Origin: Hypholoma sublateritium FD-334 SS-4
Lineage: Eukaryota; Basidiomycota; Agaricomycetes; Agaricales; Strophariaceae
DNA length: 64,000 bases
Direction: 5' to 3'
Assembly: GCA_000827495.1 (NCBI GenBank)
Contig: KN817562.1
Span: 135,899-199,898, forward strand
Shown: piece by piece, positions 60,612 through 64,000 of the stretch
How the letters are laid out: every line of letters starts with the position of its first letter
Position numbering within the stretch: the first letter of the stretch is position 1
Position numbers and translations under genes: made by a program
Notes under the pieces: generated by a model
Databases searched by the model: none
What the model saw: only the letters and a program-made list of their open reading frames with translations
Told to the model about the DNA's origin: nothing

Positions 60612-61080
60612 ATAGCATTTAAGAACTAGGGTCGTGAGGTACCCTCACTCCGCCTTAGCAGTGCTCGATTCTGGTGTGGAGAATTTGCACGGCTCACATT
60701 CGATGGTTGCAGGCGTCCAAGTTCTATATAGCTCGAGTGTAGCTCCCAGTCTTCGAAACGCGTCGCGTGAAGCATGGTAACCGGTAAGCCGCAATCTCTG
60801 GTATGCCACGCCTACTGACTGTGACACGTCGCGCTGCAGATGGCCCGTCCCCCGAATCAACACGATTGTATCCAGGCTCAGCGCCGCTACACGACGCGAT
60901 TTGAAGGCGCGGGGTGGACAACATCGATGGACGCAAGCATGGGGGTGACGGGGCTGGATTTTATGGCGTTCAAAGTGCACAAAAATAAAGCGCGCACAAC
61001 TTTGATGTCCGCGATATACTTCTCGTGTATTTATCCATATCCGCACTACTTTAGCAAGAAAATTTTGAGGTCAAAAGTTT

Positions 61081-61192
61081 CGCGCAAAATGTGAACAGCG
61101 CGCAACTCTGAGGCTCGGCGCGCAATACAAACAGCGCGCAACTTTCCTTGGGCGCGCAATTCAGAGGGCCGCGCAACTCTTGAAGGCGCGCA
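61081..61192 (+). repeat. GCGCGCAA motif array, 16-20-bp period
   Basis: CGCGCAA or GCGCGCAAY starts at 61081, 61098, 61118, 61134, 61152, 61169 and 61186. Similar arrays occur at 63085-63196 (duplicate segment) and 63405-63535. They sit in 319-bp direct repeats that start ATGGCGTTCAAAGTGCACAA at 60963 and 61282 (and again at 62967 and 63286). Confidence 0.75.
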
Positions 61193-61428
61193 ATGTTAAT
61201 TCTACCATGTAACATCACCATCTAATTCCAATTTAAATAAACGGACTGTACTGTTGAGGACTTCAACGAAGTGTGCCGACTATGGCGTTCAAAGTGCACA
61301 AAAAATAAAGCGCGCACAACTTTTATGTCCGCGATATACTTCTCGTGTATTTATCCATATCCGCACTACTTTAGCAAGAAAAATTTGAGGTCAAAAGTTT
61401 TGCGCAAAATGTGAACAGCGCGCAACTN

Positions 61429-63431
61429 CTTAATAAATCTCGGGGAAATGGGAAACTCTACGGGGCAGGCTAAATTGTGTCTAAGTTTTTCAGGGGACTG
61501 CTGAAATATTCCGGGGACTTGTTCAGTTTTTACGGGGAGTACTTTAGATTTACGGGGAGTGTTTAAATCCTACGGGCAAGTCGCCATAATGTACGGGGAT
61601 GTCACAATTATTTTCGGGAACGTTAAATTGACTTAGAAACTTTTGCGGGTGATTTTGAACTTACGCGGAATACTTCCACTATCGGACCGCCATACACGTC
61701 GACTTCGTTTTCGGCCGCGCGGAACCACTGCGCATCCGCCTGCGTCAGCGAAGGAAAATAGTCCCCGCGAACAAGCAGGTGCTTTATCGGAGACACATTG
61801 CCTGCGCCGTGCTTGATGCTCTGCGCGATGCGCGACTGAACGAAGGCGCACAGCCCGCGCGCGGTGAACCCGTTGCAGTACTGGATATAGAGCTGCCACA
61901 GGGCCTTCGCGTCGACGTGGTCGTCGTCCCCGCTGAGCCACTCGAAAAAGGTATCCGAGAGATCATCGCACATGGATATAGCAAGTCGGGCTGGGTGGAA
62001 CGCGGAGACTGCGTTGTATATGCTGTCGTTAAGATGCACCTCGGCGTCCGGCTCGGATGGGTAAATGGTCGTGTTGCTGATGAGGAGGAGATCTGTCGCG
62101 ACCCGTGCGTCGCGGTCGATGGGCGGGATAGAGCAGTTGTCGAAGCTGATCCGGCGCACCGGCTCTACCAGGCCGGCGGTGGTCACAGACGAAAAGAACG
62201 CGGTCAGAAAGTCCTGCGAGACGTCGTCAAATGAGATGTCGGTGAACGGAATGCGGTATTTCTCGGGTCTGATCGTCGGGAGGTAGTCGATTGCCATGTT
62301 GGTCAAAATGAGCTGAAAAGAATCGTACGCGCCCCGAAGCGCAATGGTCTGCAGAAACGCGTGAATTGATCGGCTGCCGGCGCCATCCCCAAGGCCGCGC
62401 TTGTGAAATGTGAAATGGTCGATGCAAATACAGAAATCGGCGCCATTCGCTTCGAAATTTCGGGCCCACTGCGGGCCAAGCTGGAACAGCTCCATGAACG
62501 AGAATCCAGTCAGCGTCAAGAGTCCAAGAGCGGGGAATACCGGGTGGTTGACATGCTCCCGCAGCGATATAGCGTCGGCGTCAATCTTGATGTCGACATC
62601 ATCGAGGTCGTGCACATAGCATTTAAGAACTAGGGTCGTGAGGTACCCTCACTCCGCCTTAGCAGTGCTCGATTCTGGTGTGGAGAATTTGCACGGCTCA
62701 CATTCGATGGTTGCAGGCGTCCAAGTTCTATATAGCTCGAGTGTAGCTCCCAGTCTTCGAAACGCGTCGCGTGAAGCATGGTAACCGGTAAGCCGCAATC
62801 TCTGGTATGCCACGCCTACTGACTGTGACACGTCGCGCTGCAGATGGCCCGTCCCCCGAATCAACACGATTGTATCCAGGCTCAGCGCCGCTACACGACG
62901 CGATTTGAAGGCGCGGGGTGGACAACATCGATGGACGCAAGCATGGGGGTGACGGGGCTGGATTTTATGGCGTTCAAAGTGCACAAAAATAAAGCGCGCA
63001 CAACTTTGATGTCCGCGATATACTTCTCGTGTATTTATCCATATCCGCACTACTTTAGCAAGAAAATTTTGAGGTCAAAAGTTTCGCGCAAAATGTGAAC
63101 AGCGCGCAACTCTGAGGCTCGGCGCGCAATACAAACAGCGCGCAACTTTCCTTGGGCGCGCAATTCAGAGGGCCGCGCAACTCTTGAAGGCGCGCAATGT
63201 TAATTCTACCATGTAACATCACCATCTAATTCCAATTTAAATAAACGGACTGTACTGTTGAGGACTTCAACGAAGTGTGCCGACTATGGCGTTCAAAGTG
63301 CACAAAAAATAAAGCGCGCACAACTTTTATGTCCGCGATATACTTCTCGTGTATTTATCCATATCCGCACTACTTTAGCAAGAAAAATTTGAGGTCAAAA
63401 GTTTTGCGCAAAATGTGAACAGCGCGCAACT
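61429..63431. repeat. 2-kb segment, second copy, probably an assembly artefact
   Basis: It begins directly after the N at 61428, at a point inside the first copy, with no change seen against 59425-61427. An unmerged overlap of two contig ends explains this better than a real duplication. Confidence 0.75.
61623..62615 (-). pseudogene. F-box/LRR-like fragment, identical second copy
   Basis: Its translation is identical to the frame at 59619-60611 over all 330 residues, offset 2004. It should not be counted as a separate gene unless the duplication is confirmed. Confidence 0.6.
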
Positions 63432-64000
63432 TTGAGGCTCGGCGCGCAATGTATTTTTAGCGCGCAATACAAACGGCGCGCAACTTTCCTTGGGCGCGCA
63501 ATTCAGAGGGCCGCGCAACTCTTGAAGGTGCGCAATGTTAATTCAACCATGTAACATCACCATCTAATTCCAATTTAAATAAACGGACTGATAATTCTGC
63601 GGAAGACCCCTTCGGATACTGTTGAGGACTTCAACGAAGTGTGCCGACTGGGACCTCCATATCCAGAGGCACTGCAAGGATCATTTATTCTTATTTCATT
63701 CCATTATTAATCTTAGATATTCATCCAACATTTAAAGGCACTGAATTGGTGCTACTAAGTAGGATCAAAGTAGGATGGATCGTCATCTTCATCACGTGAT
63801 CTTTAGCCGGCTCTCGGCGTCATGTACCGTAACACACACTGAATCACCACCGTCCACGCCACATTTGCGCCATCCTTTGCGGCGAGTAGCCCGGGACCTT
63901 CTCTAGCCCTCCCCTCTATGGCTTGGATCCATGTATCTTTGACAAATCCGTAAACTATTGGATCACCGTGTGCCGTGGGACAATCGGAGTTCTGAACCGG
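63432..64000. other. Right edge, repeats then nothing recognised
   Basis: The GCGCGCAA array continues to about 63535. A short AT-rich segment and non-coding sequence follow. Confidence 0.45.

Larger units (their letters stand above)
59425..61427. repeat. 2-kb segment, first copy of an apparent tandem duplication
   Basis: It corresponds to 61429-63431 at a constant offset of 2004. Every stretch I compared is identical, including the 330-codon frame and the internal 319-bp repeats. The copy ends in mid-repeat at a single N (61428). Confidence 0.85.

Overview
The window reads as nuclear DNA of a basidiomycete, probably an Agaricomycete. Genes are split by many short introns of about 45-70 bases. 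The families present fit that group: a Plavaka transposase, DUF6699 and probably DUF6698 proteins, short NACHT NTPases, a CFEM secreted protein, a plant-superfamily heme peroxidase and F-box proteins.

Layout. 1-3.1 kb holds an intact three-exon integrase-core (DDE) transposase gene followed by an array of a short motif. About 3.48-15.35 kb looks like one large DNA transposon: related outer repeats in inverted orientation and inner TGATCA clusters in mirrored order enclose a small coiled-coil gene, a Plavaka transposase, an intact eight-exon accessory gene and a Pol III-type A/B box pair. The last transposase exon is broken by a 1450-bp LTR retroelement that encodes only Gag (a TR-GAG-type element) with a clean 5-bp target duplication. 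15.4-18.1 kb is GC-rich without a supportable gene, followed by a DUF6699 gene.

20-33 kb is an NLR-like cluster: three short NACHT genes with the same four-exon structure (two intact, one frameshifted). Between and beside them lie two paralogous 143-residue secreted proteins and a coiled-coil gene. 34.4-51.3 kb is more housekeeping-like: a secreted heme peroxidase, mitochondrial methionyl-tRNA synthetase (with one apparent frameshift), an MPDU1-like PQ-loop protein, two F-box proteins and three small or hypothetical genes. 53.7-56.1 kb has thioredoxin and a CFEM/GPI-type protein.

56.8-64 kb is a damaged or poorly assembled tail: a NACHT relic, an inverted repeat with ambiguous bases, and a 2-kb segment present twice without visible difference, joined by a single N. 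The second copy is most likely an assembly artefact. A recurrent theme is short motifs repeated every 16-21 bp (or in 32-bp units) beside mobile-element sequence; these arrays are the least explained structures here.

All family names come from recognising motifs in the translated sequence. No database search was run.
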